A stretch of DNA of 64,000 bases from Pseudomonas cichorii (GCF_018343775.1 NZ_CP074349.1:1416001-1480000); one strand, 5' to 3'. Counted from the first letter of the stretch, positions 22,107 through 32,098 are shown. The notes: a model not told the origin generated them from the sequence alone. A program made the numbers and translations.

Positions 22107-22568
22107 TCAGCCGCGTACGCGCAAGGTCAGGCCCTTGAGGAAGTTGCGCAGCAACTGGTCGCCGCATTCGCGGTAGTTGTTGTGGCCGACCTTGCGGAAC
22201 AGGGCACTGAGCTCCGGTTTGGACACCGGGAAGTTCACGGACTTGAGGATGTCGTGCATGTCGTCTTCCTTGAGTTCAAAGGCGACACGCAGTTTCTTGA
22301 GCACGATGTTGTTGGTGATCGGCAGTTCGATGGGCTGTGGTGGACGGCTGTCGTCCTTGCCGCGCTTGAAGATCACCAGTCCATCGAGAAAATGGGCCAT
22401 GATTTCATCGCTGCAATCGAGGTAGCCTTCTTCCTCTTCCTTCTTGGTGAAAGCGATCACGTCGTTTTTGGTGATTTCAAAGCCGGTGAGCCTGGTGATC
22501 TCGACAATCTTGTTGTCGCTGATATCCAGCATATAGCGCACGCTGCGCAGTACATCGTTGTTCATCAT
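22107..22568 (-). CDS. DUF1456 family protein (YehS-like)
   Basis: This is a 153-residue protein of the YehS family, unknown in function. Two homologous helical repeats of about 65 residues are visible: NNDVLRSVRYMLDISDNKIV...DVIAFTKKEEEEGY near the start and NNIVLKKLRVAFELKEDDMH...ELSALFRKVGHNNY later. Each ends in a conserved CSDE/CGDQ...FLDGL/FLKGL element. It precedes trmO by three bases on the same strand and is 66 bp downstream of the pseudouridine-synthase-like gene, suggesting an RNA-related operon, but that is only context. Confidence 0.85.
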   Translation of the reverse strand: MMNNDVLRSVRYMLDISDNKIVEITRLTGFEITKNDVIAFTKKEEEEGYLDCSDEIMAHFLDGLVIFKRGKDDSRPPQPIELPITNNIVLKKLRVAFELKEDDMHDILKSVNFPVSKPELSALFRKVGHNNYRECGDQLLRNFLKGLTLRVRG

Positions 22569-22634
22569 GAGGCGTGAGTCCTGGTAAGTCGTTGTAACGG
22601 CGCACGAGTTGTCGTGCGCTGCAAAAAATGAAGG

Positions 22635-23345
22635 TTAGAATTTTTCCTTGGCCGTCATGTAGCGCCACTGGCCCTCAGGCAGTTTGCCCATGGAGACGCC
22701 ACCGATGCGGATGCGCCGGACTGCGACGATCTTGAGGCCCACGGCCTCGCACAGTTGGGCAATAATGCCGGGCTGCGGGTTCTTCATGGCAAAGCGCAGG
22801 CGGTTCTCGTTCTGCCAGCTGGCTTTGACGGCAGGCAGTTCCTTGCCTTTGTAGCTAAGGCCATGGTTCAGACGGTTGAGGCCATGGGCAACCATCTCGC
22901 CCGAGACTTCCACGACATATTCCTGCTCTATCTTGCTGCGGTCGTCGGTGAGCTTGCGCAGGATTTTCCAGTCCTGGCTGAACACCATCAGGCCGCTGGC
23001 ATTGGCTTGCAGGGTCGAAATCGCTTCAAGGCGCAGGAAGTGCCCCTTGAGCGGGCGCTTGCCGAAGCTGTGTTCCTGGGAAAGGGTACCCGGGGTAATC
23101 ATTTGCAGCGCGCTTTCGACACTGGCCGAGGCCGGTTTGTGCAGAATGATCGTGACGGCTTCCGGGGTTTCGGCCCTGGCGTCGGGGCTGAGTTCGACCT
23201 TCTGGTTTTCGACCTTGAACTGCGGCTCTTCGACCACCTCGCCATCCACGGTCACCCAGCCGCCCTCGATATACAGTTCAGCCTCGCGACGGGAGCAGCC
23301 GACCAGTTCGATAAGGCGTTTGGAAAGGCGAATGGGGTCTGTCAT
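22635..23345 (-). CDS. RsuA/RluF-type pseudouridine synthase homologue lacking the catalytic Asp
   Basis: This 236-residue protein has an N-terminal S4 RNA-binding domain (7-52: RLSKRLIELVGCSRREAELY) and a pseudouridine-synthase fold with IILHKP (67-71), VVEVSG, LPAVKASW and AVRRIRIGGVSMGKLPEGQWR near the end. The family motif GRLD-x-(D/N)-(T/S)-x-GL is replaced by STLQANASGL (110-119), so the catalytic aspartate is Gln113 and the preceding Arg is Thr. It is therefore probably inactive as a synthase, perhaps an RNA-binding or assembly factor. ATG at 23345 starts the S4 domain properly. The frame is otherwise intact, so this is not a recent pseudogene. Confidence 0.85.
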   Translation of the reverse strand: MTDPIRLSKRLIELVGCSRREAELYIEGGWVTVDGEVVEEPQFKVENQKVELSPDARAETPEAVTIILHKPASASVESALQMITPGTLSQEHSFGKRPLKGHFLRLEAISTLQANASGLMVFSQDWKILRKLTDDRSKIEQEYVVEVSGEMVAHGLNRLNHGLSYKGKELPAVKASWQNENRLRFAMKNPQPGIIAQLCEAVGLKIVAVRRIRIGGVSMGKLPEGQWRYMTAKEKF

Positions 23346-23485
23346 GAAAAAGAAGCCGTTACTGATGGGAAAGACGCCATTGTACCTGCGCACGCCTGAT
23401 AATCGGTGCGAATAATTAATGGATGCCTTGTCGCGGCCAGGGCTTTTCCCGCGTTTGGTGGATCAACTCAAGCAGGGTAGCGCTT

Positions 23486-23917
23486 CTAGCGCCGCATTCT
23501 CAGGATCGGATAAGGTTGCCCAAGCCCGTCCAGTTCGCTGCGGTGGATCACCTCGAAACCTTGCCTGCGATAAAACCCCAGGGCTTGCGGGTTTTGTTCG
23601 TTGACGTCCAGCTCGTTGATGTTGAAATACTCGATGGCATGGTCAAGCAGGTGCTTGCCCAGGCCCTGACCGCGATGTTCGGGATCGACAAACAGCATTT
23701 CCAGCTTGTACAGGCTGATGCCTGCAAAGCCTGTGATCTTCAAGTGTGCGTCGCGGGTGCAGAACAGGGTGACCGAACCCAGGTACTGCGTGAGCAGCAG
23801 CTCTTTGAGCATGGCGATGTAGCTATCGGGCAGGAAGTCGTGGGTCGCACGTACCGAGCGTTCCCAGAGGTTGGCCAGTTCCTGAAAGTCGTTTTGCTCG
23901 GGCGTGTACAGGTCCAT
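23486..23917 (-). CDS. GNAT-family N-acetyltransferase
   Basis: This 143-residue acetyltransferase shows the GNAT core. The acetyl-CoA-binding motif is EMLFVDPEHRGQGLGKHLLDH (about 79-99; Q/R-x2-G-x-G/A is RGQGLG), followed by DVNEQNPQALGFYRRQGFEV with the typical C-terminal Tyr. The N-terminal LWERSVRATHDFL resembles the YjaB/PhnO-like group. Substrate is unknown. It is a single gene with its own promoter region downstream of the rimO terminator. Confidence 0.82.
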   Translation of the reverse strand: MDLYTPEQNDFQELANLWERSVRATHDFLPDSYIAMLKELLLTQYLGSVTLFCTRDAHLKITGFAGISLYKLEMLFVDPEHRGQGLGKHLLDHAIEYFNINELDVNEQNPQALGFYRRQGFEVIHRSELDGLGQPYPILRMRR

Positions 23918-23965
23918 TTCGATGGGCTCTTGTGGTGGGCTGCATGAGTAGACAACCCGGACCGA

Positions 23966-23999
23966 TAAAAAAGCCCCGCCGTTTTCAAGGGCGGGGCTG
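23966..23999 (-). terminator. rimO intrinsic terminator
   Basis: AGCCCCGCC pairs with GGCGGGGCT region on the opposite arm (23972-23999) around GTTTTCAA; on the minus strand the stem is followed by six T. It lies just downstream of the rimO stop. Confidence 0.85.
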
Positions 24000-24013
24000 A
24001 TTCGGTTTCAACT

Positions 24014-25360
24014 TCAGTCGATGATTTCGGCCCACAGATCGTATTCGTCGGCGTCTGTCACGCGGCACATGATCTTGTCACCGGGTTTGACCGGACTGTC
24101 GTCTTCAAGACCGATATAGACGTTGCCGTCGATTTCCGGCGCATCGAAGAAGCAGCGGCCTACTGCACCGCGCTCGTCCACTTCATCGATCAGGACTTCG
24201 ATGTCCTTGCCGATCTTCATCTGCAGACGGGCAGCGCTGATTGCCTGTTGATGCGCCATGAAGCGATCCCAGCGATCCTGCTTCACGTCGTCCGGTACGA
24301 TTTCTGCGTCCAGCAGATTGGCAGGCGCGCCTTCAACCGGCGAGTACTGGAAGCAGCCGACGCGGTCGAGTTGTGCTTCGGTCAACCAGTCCAGCAGGTA
24401 CTGGAAGTCTTCTTCGGTTTCGCCGGGGAAGCCGACGATGAAGGTGGAGCGGATGATCAGGTCCGGGCACTGTTCGCGCCAGTTCTTGATGCGCGCCAGG
24501 GTCTTGTCTTCAAAGGCCGGGCGCTTCATGTTCTTGAGCACTTTCGGGCTGGCGTGCTGGAACGGGATGTCCAGGTACGGCAGGATTTTCCCGGCGGCCA
24601 TCAGCGGGATCAGCTCATCGACGTGCGGGTACGGATAAACGTAGTGCAGACGAACCCAGACGCCCAGGGAGCTGAGAGCCTGGCACAGTTCGGTCATGCG
24701 GGTCTTGACCGGCTGGCCGTTCCAGAAACCGGTGCGGTATTTGATGTCGACGCCGTAGGCGCTGGTGTCCTGGGAAATCACCAGCAGCTCTTTCACGCCG
24801 GATTTGACCAGACGCTGGGCTTCATCGAGCACATCGCCTACCGGACGGCTGACCAGTTTGCCGCGCATCGACGGGATGATGCAGAAGCTGCAACTGTGGT
24901 TGCAGCCTTCGGAAATCTTCAGGTAGGCGTAGTGACGTGGCGTCAGCTTGATGCCTTGTGGCGGTACCAGATCGATCAGCGGGTTGTGGTCCAGCTTCGG
25001 TGGCACGACCTGATGCACGGCATTGACCACCTGCTCGTATTGCTGAGGGCCGGTGACCGACAGCACGCTCGGGTGCACGTTGCGAATGACGCTTTCGTCC
25101 ACGCCCATGCAACCGGTCACGATCACCTTGCCGTTTTCGGCAATGGCCTCGCCAATCACTTCCAGGGATTCCGCCTTGGCGGTATCGATGAAGCCGCAGG
25201 TGTTGACCACAACCACGTCAGCATCTTCATAGGTCGGAACGACTTCGTAACCTTCCATGCGCAGTTGGGTCAGGATGCGCTCGGAGTCGACCAGAGCTTT
25301 CGGGCAACCCAGGGAAACGAAGCCTACCTTGGGGGCGGACGGCGTGGTGACGGTGGACAT
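24014..25360 (-). CDS. rimO: Ribosomal protein S12 methylthiotransferase RimO
   Basis: RimO is a radical-SAM enzyme that methylthiolates Asp89 of ribosomal protein S12. The 448-residue protein has the N-terminal UPF0004 domain with Cys19, Cys55 and Cys84 for one cluster. The radical-SAM motif CNHSCSFC (Cys153, Cys157, Cys160) binds the second cluster, and a C-terminal TRAM domain starts at about 380. ATG at 25360 is preceded by GAGG at ten-base distance; eleven upstream in-frame codons lack a site. It is divergent from kup across a 258-bp region in which I see no further gene. Confidence 0.96.
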   Translation of the reverse strand: MSTVTTPSAPKVGFVSLGCPKALVDSERILTQLRMEGYEVVPTYEDADVVVVNTCGFIDTAKAESLEVIGEAIAENGKVIVTGCMGVDESVIRNVHPSVLSVTGPQQYEQVVNAVHQVVPPKLDHNPLIDLVPPQGIKLTPRHYAYLKISEGCNHSCSFCIIPSMRGKLVSRPVGDVLDEAQRLVKSGVKELLVISQDTSAYGVDIKYRTGFWNGQPVKTRMTELCQALSSLGVWVRLHYVYPYPHVDELIPLMAAGKILPYLDIPFQHASPKVLKNMKRPAFEDKTLARIKNWREQCPDLIIRSTFIVGFPGETEEDFQYLLDWLTEAQLDRVGCFQYSPVEGAPANLLDAEIVPDDVKQDRWDRFMAHQQAISAARLQMKIGKDIEVLIDEVDERGAVGRCFFDAPEIDGNVYIGLEDDSPVKPGDKIMCRVTDADEYDLWAEIID

Positions 25361-25618
25361 GGCAAACCTCGGCGTGAAGGGTGCCTGGCTCAATACGCGG
25401 GCACCGATTGGGCGCTTGGTGCGCCTCTGATCAAAAAGTGCGCAATTCTAGCGATGAGTGCGTGCGATGACCAGTGTTAAACAGAGAATTACGACGAGTG
25501 CTGCGCTATGCTTCGCGGCATTGCGCCAACGCATGTCAATAATTGGCGCGATCGGAATTGTTACGTGGTGTGAAGTTCATAGTGCTTTGGGCCTCAAGTC
25601 TTGTTTCAGGAGTATTGG

Positions 25619-27514
25619 ATGAGTCAGGCAAGCAGTCATGCTGAGACTGGAAGCACTGCAAAACCCTTGGGGCTGCTGATTGCGGCTGTGGGCGTGGTGT
25701 ATGGGGATATCGGTACGAGCCCGCTGTATACGCTCAAGGAGGTCTTTCAGGGGGGATATGGGGTTGATGTCACCCATGACGCGATACTGGGCATCCTGTC
25801 GCTGATTTTCTGGTCGTTGATCTGGGTGGTGTCCTTCAAGTACATGGCCTTCATTCTGCGCGCCGATAACCAGGGCGAAGGCGGGATCATGGCCCTCACG
25901 GCTCTGGCGCGACGCGCAACGGCTCACTACCCCAGGCTGCAAATGCTGATGGTGGTATTCGGTCTGTTCGGCGCGGCTCTGTTCTACGGCGACAGCATGA
26001 TTACCCCGGCGGTGTCGGTGCTGTCGGCGATGGAAGGGCTGGAACTGGCCTTCGACGGGCTTGAGCACTGGATCGTGCCCATGGCGCTGGTGGTGCTGGT
26101 TGGCCTGTTCCTGATCCAGAAGCACGGGACGGCACGCATCGGCGTATTGTTCGGGCCGGTGATGGTGACCTGGTTTCTGGTGCTGGGTGCGCTCGGGATC
26201 TACGGCATCATGCATTCGCCTGAAGTGCTCAATGCCGTGAATCCGATGTGGGCGATCCGGTTCTTCATTCTGCATCCGGGTATCGGAGTCGCCATTCTCG
26301 GTGCCGTCGTGCTGGCACTGACCGGTGCCGAGGCGCTGTACGCCGACATGGGGCACTTCGGGCGCAAGCCTATCTCAAGGGCCTGGTTCATCCTGGTGCT
26401 GCCTGCGCTGCTGCTCAACTACTTCGGGCAGGGCGCGCTGGTGCTGGAAAACCCCGAGGCGGTGCGCAACCCGTTCTATCTGCTGGCACCGGGCTGGGCG
26501 TTACTGCCGCTGATCGGGCTGTCGACACTGGCAACGGTCATTGCTTCCCAGGCGGTGATCTCCGGTGCGTTCTCCATGACCTTGCAGGCCATTCAGCTCG
26601 GTTACATCCCGCGCATGTACATTCAGCACACTTCCAGCGATGCACAGGGCCAGATCTATATCGGTGCCGTGAACTGGGCGTTGATGGTGGGTGTGGTGTT
26701 GCTGGTGATCGGCTTCGAGTCTTCCGGCGCGCTGGCTTCGGCTTATGGCGTTGCCGTGACCGGCACCATGCTCTGCACCACGATTCTGGTGTCTTCGGTG
26801 ATGCTGCTGTTGTGGAAGTGGCCAGCAGTGCTGGCGGTTCCCTTGCTGCTGGGCCTGTTGCTGGTGGACGGCCTGTTCTTTGCTGCCAACGTGCCGAAAG
26901 TCGTGCAGGGCGGTGCCTTCCCTGTGCTGGCGGGTGCGGTGCTGTTCATCCTGATGACCACCTGGAAGCGTGGCAAGCAGTTGCTGGCCGATCGTATCGA
27001 CGAGGGCGGCCTGCCGCTGCCGATCTTCATTGGCAGCATTCGTGTGCAGCCGCCGCACCGGGTTCAGGGCACTGCCGTGTTCCTGACGGCGCGCAGCGAC
27101 GCGGTGCCCCATGCGCTGTTGCATAACATGCTGCACAATCAGGTGCTTCACGAGCAGGTGGTATTGCTGACCGTGGTCTATGAAGACCGGCCAAGGGTCC
27201 CGGCCCATGAGCGTTTTGAAGTGGAGTCCTACGGCGAAGGTTTTTACCGGGTGATCCTGCACTTCGGCTTTATCGACGAGCCGGACGTACCGGCTGCGCT
27301 GGCGCTGTGTCATCTGGACGATCTGGATTTCAGCCCGATGCGCACCACTTACTTCCTGAGCCGCGAAACCGTCATTCCGTCCAAGATGATGGGTATGGCG
27401 CGCTGGCGTGAAGCCCTGTTCGCTTTCATGCTCAAGAACGCCAACGGTAACCTGCGCTTCTTCAAGCTGCCGTACAACCGGGTGATCGAACTGGGTACCC
27501 AGGTCGAGATGTAG
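25619..27514 (+). CDS. kup: Low-affinity potassium transporter Kup
   Basis: Kup is an inner-membrane K+/H+ symporter. The 631-residue protein shows the family's N-terminal signature [19 protein letters not shown] (about 26-44), twelve predicted hydrophobic segments up to about residue 460, the conserved [19 protein letters not shown] region, and a cytosolic C-terminal domain ending in [17 protein letters not shown]. The ATG follows AGGAG by six bases; six upstream codons are in frame only by chance. A bidirectional terminator follows. Confidence 0.96.
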   Translation: MSQASSHAETGSTAKPLGLLIAAVGVVYGDIGTSPLYTLKEVFQGGYGVDVTHDAILGILSLIFWSLIWVVSFKYMAFILRADNQGEGGIMALTALARRATAHYPRLQMLMVVFGLFGAALFYGDSMITPAVSVLSAMEGLELAFDGLEHWIVPMALVVLVGLFLIQKHGTARIGVLFGPVMVTWFLVLGALGIYGIMHSPEVLNAVNPMWAIRFFILHPGIGVAILGAVVLALTGAEALYADMGHFGRKPISRAWFILVLPALLLNYFGQGALVLENPEAVRNPFYLLAPGWALLPLIGLSTLATVIASQAVISGAFSMTLQAIQLGYIPRMYIQHTSSDAQGQIYIGAVNWALMVGVVLLVIGFESSGALASAYGVAVTGTMLCTTILVSSVMLLLWKWPAVLAVPLLLGLLLVDGLFFAANVPKVVQGGAFPVLAGAVLFILMTTWKRGKQLLADRIDEGGLPLPIFIGSIRVQPPHRVQGTAVFLTARSDAVPHALLHNMLHNQVLHEQVVLLTVVYEDRPRVPAHERFEVESYGEGFYRVILHFGFIDEPDVPAALALCHLDDLDFSPMRTTYFLSRETVIPSKMMGMARWREALFAFMLKNANGNLRFFKLPYNRVIELGTQVEM

Positions 27515-27531
27515 CGTTTCTCCTGGTGTAC

Positions 27532-27567
27532 AAAAAATCCCGGTCACCTCGCGGTGCCGGGATTTTT
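27532..27567. terminator. Bidirectional terminator between kup and the AcvB-like gene
   Basis: ATCCCGG (27537-27543) pairs with CCGGGAT (27556-27562), extended inward by CACC/GGTG around TCGC. It is flanked by an A-run on the left and a T-run on the right, so it can serve both convergent genes. Confidence 0.88.
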
Positions 27568-27586
27568 CATGTCTGCCTATCAGGAC

Positions 27587-28924
27587 TTATTGAGCGGCAG
27601 GCTTGCCTTGCCATTTGTTGATCGCATTGATCAGACGCTTGGCCAGTGCCGGGTAGTTCTCATCGAAGTGATGGCCACCCGGTAGCTCGATCACTTCACC
27701 GACTGCGGTGGTATCGGTGCAGCCGCTGGTTTTCTTCTCTTCCAGGCCATAGACGCACAGCACTTTGGAAGCTGGCAGCTTGGCCATTTCCTGGCCTGTA
27801 GTCGCTTCCTTGCCTGCATTGCCGAGCCAGCCGTCTACGTGAATCTCGAAGCTGCCGGAGCGTGCGAAGGCCAGCAGAATGATCCCGTCGATACGGTTCT
27901 GGTCTTCCGGTGCGAGGCGGTTATAGACCGCAGGCATGACATCCGCACCGAAGGAGTAGCCAGCCAGGATGAAGCGCTTGGTGCCCCATTTCTGACGGTA
28001 GTGATTCATCAGGTCGGTGAGGTCGATAGCGGTCTGTTCCGGCGTCTTGTGCTCCCAGTAATAGCGCAGCACATCGATGCCGACCACCGGATAACCCATC
28101 TTCGCCATATCGCCAGCCACGACCTTGTCCAGATCGCGCCAGCCGCCGTCACCTGACATGAACAGGGTTACGGTGTCGGCGCTCTGGTTGGCTGCCACAG
28201 GCACTTCAACCGTCGGGATGCCCAGGCCGCCTGCGTCATTTTCACCCAGCAGCAGGTGACGAAGCTCGGTGTTGAGCACTTGCGGCAGAGAGATGTCGTA
28301 GTCGCTGATGCTGGTTTCGGCGTTCGTCTGATCGCGTACGAAAGCAGCGCTCGGATCGTCCGGTGCGTCGTTCCAGGCGGCCAGCCAGTGGCCGTGTGGT
28401 GCCTTTTGCGGCAGCGGTACGTCGCAGATCTGCGGCGGGGTTTCATCCTCTTCCACCACCGGAGGAGGGTTGGAAACATGCTCCAGGGCAAAACCGACCG
28501 AGATGGCCTGGGCCTTGTCGTCCTTCTGTTCGGCCAGCCAGCGCCATGCCAGCGTAGCGCCCGGGCCAATGCCGCCAACAACCAGAGGCGCACCCTCAAG
28601 CTTTTGCAGGGCGTTCTGGAACGTCTTCTGTTGCAGGACGCAGTCATCCTTGGGCAAGACCACTTGAATGATGCGCGCCGAGGCGTCCTTGCTGATGGCC
28701 AGCAGTTGCTTGTCAGTCAGCATTTCTTCAGCGGTCACGGCCAGGGCAATCCGGGTCTTGACCTTGGTTGCCGGTGTGACGCTGGTCAGTGGCGTGCCAT
28801 CGTCAAGGCTCAGGCGTTCAAGGCTGGCAGGTGGAGCAGGGCGGGTCCATAGCCAGAAGCCGAGTGCCGCCAGCAGAACAACACCCAGAGCAGCAAGCAA
28901 ATAGCGCGAAAAGCGTCGAATCAT
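27587..28924 (-). CDS. AcvB/VirJ-family periplasmic hydrolase (probable aminoacyl-phosphatidylglycerol hydrolase)
   Basis: This 445-residue exported or membrane-anchored protein (hydrophobic 8-26) has two alpha/beta-hydrolase-like halves. The C-terminal half holds SGDGGW (257-262) and the nucleophile elbow GYSFG (322-326), with GGHHFDENY near the end supplying a candidate His. The N-terminal half has GIGPG (118-122), without a serine, in the equivalent place. It starts where mprF stops, sharing one base. In P. aeruginosa, PA0919 next to the Ala-PG synthase PA0920 hydrolyses alanyl-phosphatidylglycerol, and Agrobacterium AcvB hydrolyses Lys-PG. The same role here is inference from family and position. 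Confidence 0.87.
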   Translation of the reverse strand: MIRRFSRYLLAALGVVLLAALGFWLWTRPAPPASLERLSLDDGTPLTSVTPATKVKTRIALAVTAEEMLTDKQLLAISKDASARIIQVVLPKDDCVLQQKTFQNALQKLEGAPLVVGGIGPGATLAWRWLAEQKDDKAQAISVGFALEHVSNPPPVVEEDETPPQICDVPLPQKAPHGHWLAAWNDAPDDPSAAFVRDQTNAETSISDYDISLPQVLNTELRHLLLGENDAGGLGIPTVEVPVAANQSADTVTLFMSGDGGWRDLDKVVAGDMAKMGYPVVGIDVLRYYWEHKTPEQTAIDLTDLMNHYRQKWGTKRFILAGYSFGADVMPAVYNRLAPEDQNRIDGIILLAFARSGSFEIHVDGWLGNAGKEATTGQEMAKLPASKVLCVYGLEEKKTSGCTDTTAVGEVIELPGGHHFDENYPALAKRLINAINKWQGKPAAQ

Positions 28925-31566
28925 CAGCGTTTCACCAATCCAGTCAGGCCGCCCGCAATCAGGGCGGCGGTGTCAGCCAGTGCCACAAGCGGATCGAGTC
29001 CGGCAGGCACGGCCATATAGCGAGGTTCCCAGTCCGGTTGGAACTTGTCCTTGAAGCGGCGCAGACCCTGGAAGTTGTAGAGCTGTTCGCCACGGCGGAA
29101 CACCATCGAGCCCAGGCGCTGGGTCAAGGGGGCGCCGCGTCTTGGCTGCAGGCCTGACAACGGCACCATGCCCAGGCTGAAGCGTGCATAGCCCTGCTGT
29201 TTGTAATGCAGGATCAGGCCGACCATCATGAACTCCATGGTCAGCTTGGGGGCGTCCGGGTGTGAGCGCATCAGGTCCAGGCTGGCGAGTTCGAGGCTGG
29301 AGGTTTCCAGCAGGTTGGCAAACGCCACCGGCTTGCCTTCAAAGTGGATAATCGCGATGCGGAAATACTTCAGGTACTCAGGGCTGAAACGGCCCAGGGA
29401 GAAGCCTTTTTCGCGCACATTCTTGCCGGTCAGCCAAGCATCGGAAATAGCTTTCAGCTCATCCAGCGGCGCCTGACCGGCTTCGTAGATCTCCAGCGAC
29501 AGACCGTCGCGGCCACCCCGGTTCCAGGTGTAGCGCAGGTCTTTCATTTCCTTGCCCTTGGCGTCGATGTCGAAGCGCCGCAGGTCTACCCGTGCTTCCT
29601 CGCCCAGCTTGATCGCTGTCAGCCCGATGTCCATGTAGTACGGCAGGTTCTCTGCACGGACCTGATAGAACACGGGGCGGGCATGGTGAACGTCGCACAG
29701 GTCACGGAATTGCCAGATCAGTTCGGCGCGCTGCTGAGTCGGGCCGATCGGGTCATACAGGGCCACGAGGCTGCGTCCGCGATGGGAGTACATCAGGAAA
29801 GCGTTTTCGTTGGGGTGGAACAGAATCGCCTTGTCACCGGTCAGCACCAGTCCGCCATCGGGCTGGCTGGAGGCCTTGAGGATTTCGGCAGCCTTGTCCA
29901 GCTCGGCGGCGTTCGGTAGCTTGATGACCGGGCGAGCGGTGCGCAGCAGCCAGGTCAGGGACACGACCACCAGCAGCACCGCACTGCCCAGAGCGGAGCG
30001 CAGGCCCCGTGGAGCATCGGCGTCGAGGGTGAACTGCCACCAGAGCTGATGGCTGTAAGGCACGTCCTGATAGGCAAACAGCAGCAGCCAGATCGAGGCG
30101 CCTACCACGCAGGCACTGGCGATCAGGTAAAGCGGCGAGAAGGGCAGCTCAAGCAGGCGGCTCGGACGGTAGAAAGAGCGGCGGAAAGTAGCCAGCAGAG
30201 CGGCTGTCAGCAGCAACAGGCTGGCTTCTTCCCAGTCGAAGCCCTTGAGCATCGACAGGACTGCGCCCACCAGCAGCAGAATGACCGTCAGCATCCACGC
30301 CGCCGACAGGCGACGCCGCAAGCCTTGAGCCAGCAACAGGCACAGCACACCTACCAGACTGGCGCCAAAGTGCGAGGCGTTGATCAGGCGATGGGGAATC
30401 ATGAAGCCGACGTTTTCCAGGCGGGTGTCGATTTCCGGTGTGGCGCCGGAGAACAACAGCACAACACCTGACAGAAATACCAGCAGCGCCAGGATCGGCG
30501 CGGCGAGCCCGGAGGCTACGCGCATGGCCTGGCGGGTGGGCAGCAGGCGCTGGGCTTCGGTAAAGAGCAGCGTCAGGCATGCCAGCAACAGTGGCAACAC
30601 CACGTAGATCAGGCGATACAGCAGCAAGGCAGCCGCCAACGGCGCGGCGCCCAGTTCGTTGGCGAAGGCTGCCAGCAGAATCGCCTCGAAAACCCCTACG
30701 CCGCCCGGTACATGACTCAGTACGCCTGCGGCCAGGGCCAGCAGGTAGATGAGGATGAAAGCACCCAGCGGCGGTGCTGACGGCAGCAGCAGGTAAAGCA
30801 CCATGGCTGCGGCGACCACGTCCAGAGCGGTGATGACCAGCTGTATCAGCGTCAGGCGCAGGTCGGGAAGACGCAAGGTGCGTCGGCCGGCCCTGACCAG
30901 AATATTGTGGGGAATGGTCTGTTCCGGCAGACGACGGCGATAGACCGCAACCGCCAGCAGAACGCTGGCGACCAGCACCGCGGTAGCGATAACGGCCAGT
31001 ACATCCACCGGCAGTTTCAGTGCCAGTGACGCGCCGGACAGGTTACTCAGGGTTGCTACTGCTGCCAGTGGTGGCAAGGCGCAGCCCAGCGACAGGCTGG
31101 CGAACAGGGTCATGCGGGCGATTTCCATCGCCCCGATGCCATGACGCGAATACAGTCGGTAACGCACCGATCCGCCGGAGAGCATGGAAAGGCCCACGGC
31201 ATTGCCAATCGCAAAAGAGGTAAAGCCCCCAAGCAGCAAGGTGCGGGTCGGCAGGTTGACGTTGGCGTAACGGCTGGCGGACAGCTCGTAGCCCATCAAG
31301 ATGACGAAGCCGATGATCGCAGCCAGCAGAGCGCCACCCAGCGATGGAAGGGGCACGGCGAACAGCGAGTCGCGCAGCGCAAAGAAGTCCATCTCGATCA
31401 GCATGTGTCGACAGGCGATCAAGGCCATGCCGAAAAGCAGCAGCATGACGGCCAAACCGATGGGTTGCCGGTACTTGCTGAGCAGTTCCAGCCAGCGGAA
31501 GCGGACAGGTTTTATCGAACTATTTGCAGCAACTGCTTCGTTGGTATCTGACGGGTTGTCGCGCAT
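28924..31566 (-). CDS. mprF: Phosphatidylglycerol aminoacyltransferase/flippase MprF
   Basis: MprF transfers an amino acid (alanine in P. aeruginosa) from aminoacyl-tRNA to phosphatidylglycerol and flips the product to the outer leaflet, lowering susceptibility to cationic peptides. The 880-residue protein has about fourteen membrane helices in residues 30-555 (flippase domain) and a cytosolic DUF2156/GNAT-like synthase domain from about 570 (GDKAILFHPNENAFLMYSHRGRSLVALYDP). The ATG at 31566 has AAGGAG six bases upstream, better than a TTG one codon earlier. The next gene, an AcvB-like hydrolase, overlaps by one base. Upstream DNA holds an 11-bp-period tandem repeat. Confidence 0.93.
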   Translation of the reverse strand: MRDNPSDTNEAVAANSSIKPVRFRWLELLSKYRQPIGLAVMLLLFGMALIACRHMLIEMDFFALRDSLFAVPLPSLGGALLAAIIGFVILMGYELSASRYANVNLPTRTLLLGGFTSFAIGNAVGLSMLSGGSVRYRLYSRHGIGAMEIARMTLFASLSLGCALPPLAAVATLSNLSGASLALKLPVDVLAVIATAVLVASVLLAVAVYRRRLPEQTIPHNILVRAGRRTLRLPDLRLTLIQLVITALDVVAAAMVLYLLLPSAPPLGAFILIYLLALAAGVLSHVPGGVGVFEAILLAAFANELGAAPLAAALLLYRLIYVVLPLLLACLTLLFTEAQRLLPTRQAMRVASGLAAPILALLVFLSGVVLLFSGATPEIDTRLENVGFMIPHRLINASHFGASLVGVLCLLLAQGLRRRLSAAWMLTVILLLVGAVLSMLKGFDWEEASLLLLTAALLATFRRSFYRPSRLLELPFSPLYLIASACVVGASIWLLLFAYQDVPYSHQLWWQFTLDADAPRGLRSALGSAVLLVVVSLTWLLRTARPVIKLPNAAELDKAAEILKASSQPDGGLVLTGDKAILFHPNENAFLMYSHRGRSLVALYDPIGPTQQRAELIWQFRDLCDVHHARPVFYQVRAENLPYYMDIGLTAIKLGEEARVDLRRFDIDAKGKEMKDLRYTWNRGGRDGLSLEIYEAGQAPLDELKAISDAWLTGKNVREKGFSLGRFSPEYLKYFRIAIIHFEGKPVAFANLLETSSLELASLDLMRSHPDAPKLTMEFMMVGLILHYKQQGYARFSLGMVPLSGLQPRRGAPLTQRLGSMVFRRGEQLYNFQGLRRFKDKFQPDWEPRYMAVPAGLDPLVALADTAALIAGGLTGLVKR

Positions 31567-31700
31567 CAATCACTCCTTGGATCGTGCGCGACAGGATGGA
31601 GGTATGCAGCCAAGTTACCAATCCCTACGCAAAAAATATTTCGAGATGTTATCGCGTCAACGTCTCATGGGCGAACTGCTAATGGCTTGAGCGGGTACCG

Positions 31701-31719
31701 TTCAGCTTTGATTCAGCTT
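31701..31719 (-). promoter_or_regulatory. Tandem 8-bp repeat with 11-bp period upstream of mprF
   Basis: TTCAGCTT occurs at 31701-31708 and again at 31712-31719 (AAGCTGAA twice when read towards mprF). An 11-bp spacing is typical of sites bound by OmpR/PhoB-type response-regulator dimers. It is about 135-150 bp before the mprF start. The regulator is unknown. Confidence 0.45.
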
Positions 31720-31971
31720 AGGCGTATGTAACAAAAATGACTACGTTGTGTCATGCCGTATTGAAGAGTGACTGGGGCGCCGGGCATGACGATCGCGTGC
31801 CGATCTTTCCTACTACGTCTCGTAATGATTCTATCGGCAGCCCATCGAAAAACTGTCGGACACAGAAATATTACGTTACGTACGTGATGATAGGGTTTCA
31901 GGGGGGAGGGGAAATAGTCTTTTTTTGTCAGACAGTTAGCATGGCTGGTCCCATGCTTTTTCAGCAGGCAC

Positions 31972-32003
31972 AAAAAAGGCCAATCTTTCGATTAGCCTTC
32001 TTT
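31972..32003 (-). terminator. Terminator of initiator tRNA gene copy 1
   Basis: On the minus strand AAGGCTAATC pairs with GATTGGCCTT around GAAA and is followed by a T-run, directly downstream of the tRNA 3' end. Confidence 0.85.
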
Positions 32004-32008
32004 GATGT

Positions 32009-32085
<77 letters not shown>

Positions 32086-32098
32086 TCTGTGTGGCGGC

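Larger units (their letters stand above)
31567..32008. other. 442-bp non-coding region upstream of mprF
   Basis: No convincing gene lies here; the short frames are out of character. It contains the mprF leader, the tandem TTCAGCTT repeat (31701-31719), and at its right end the terminator of the first initiator tRNA gene. Confidence 0.6.
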
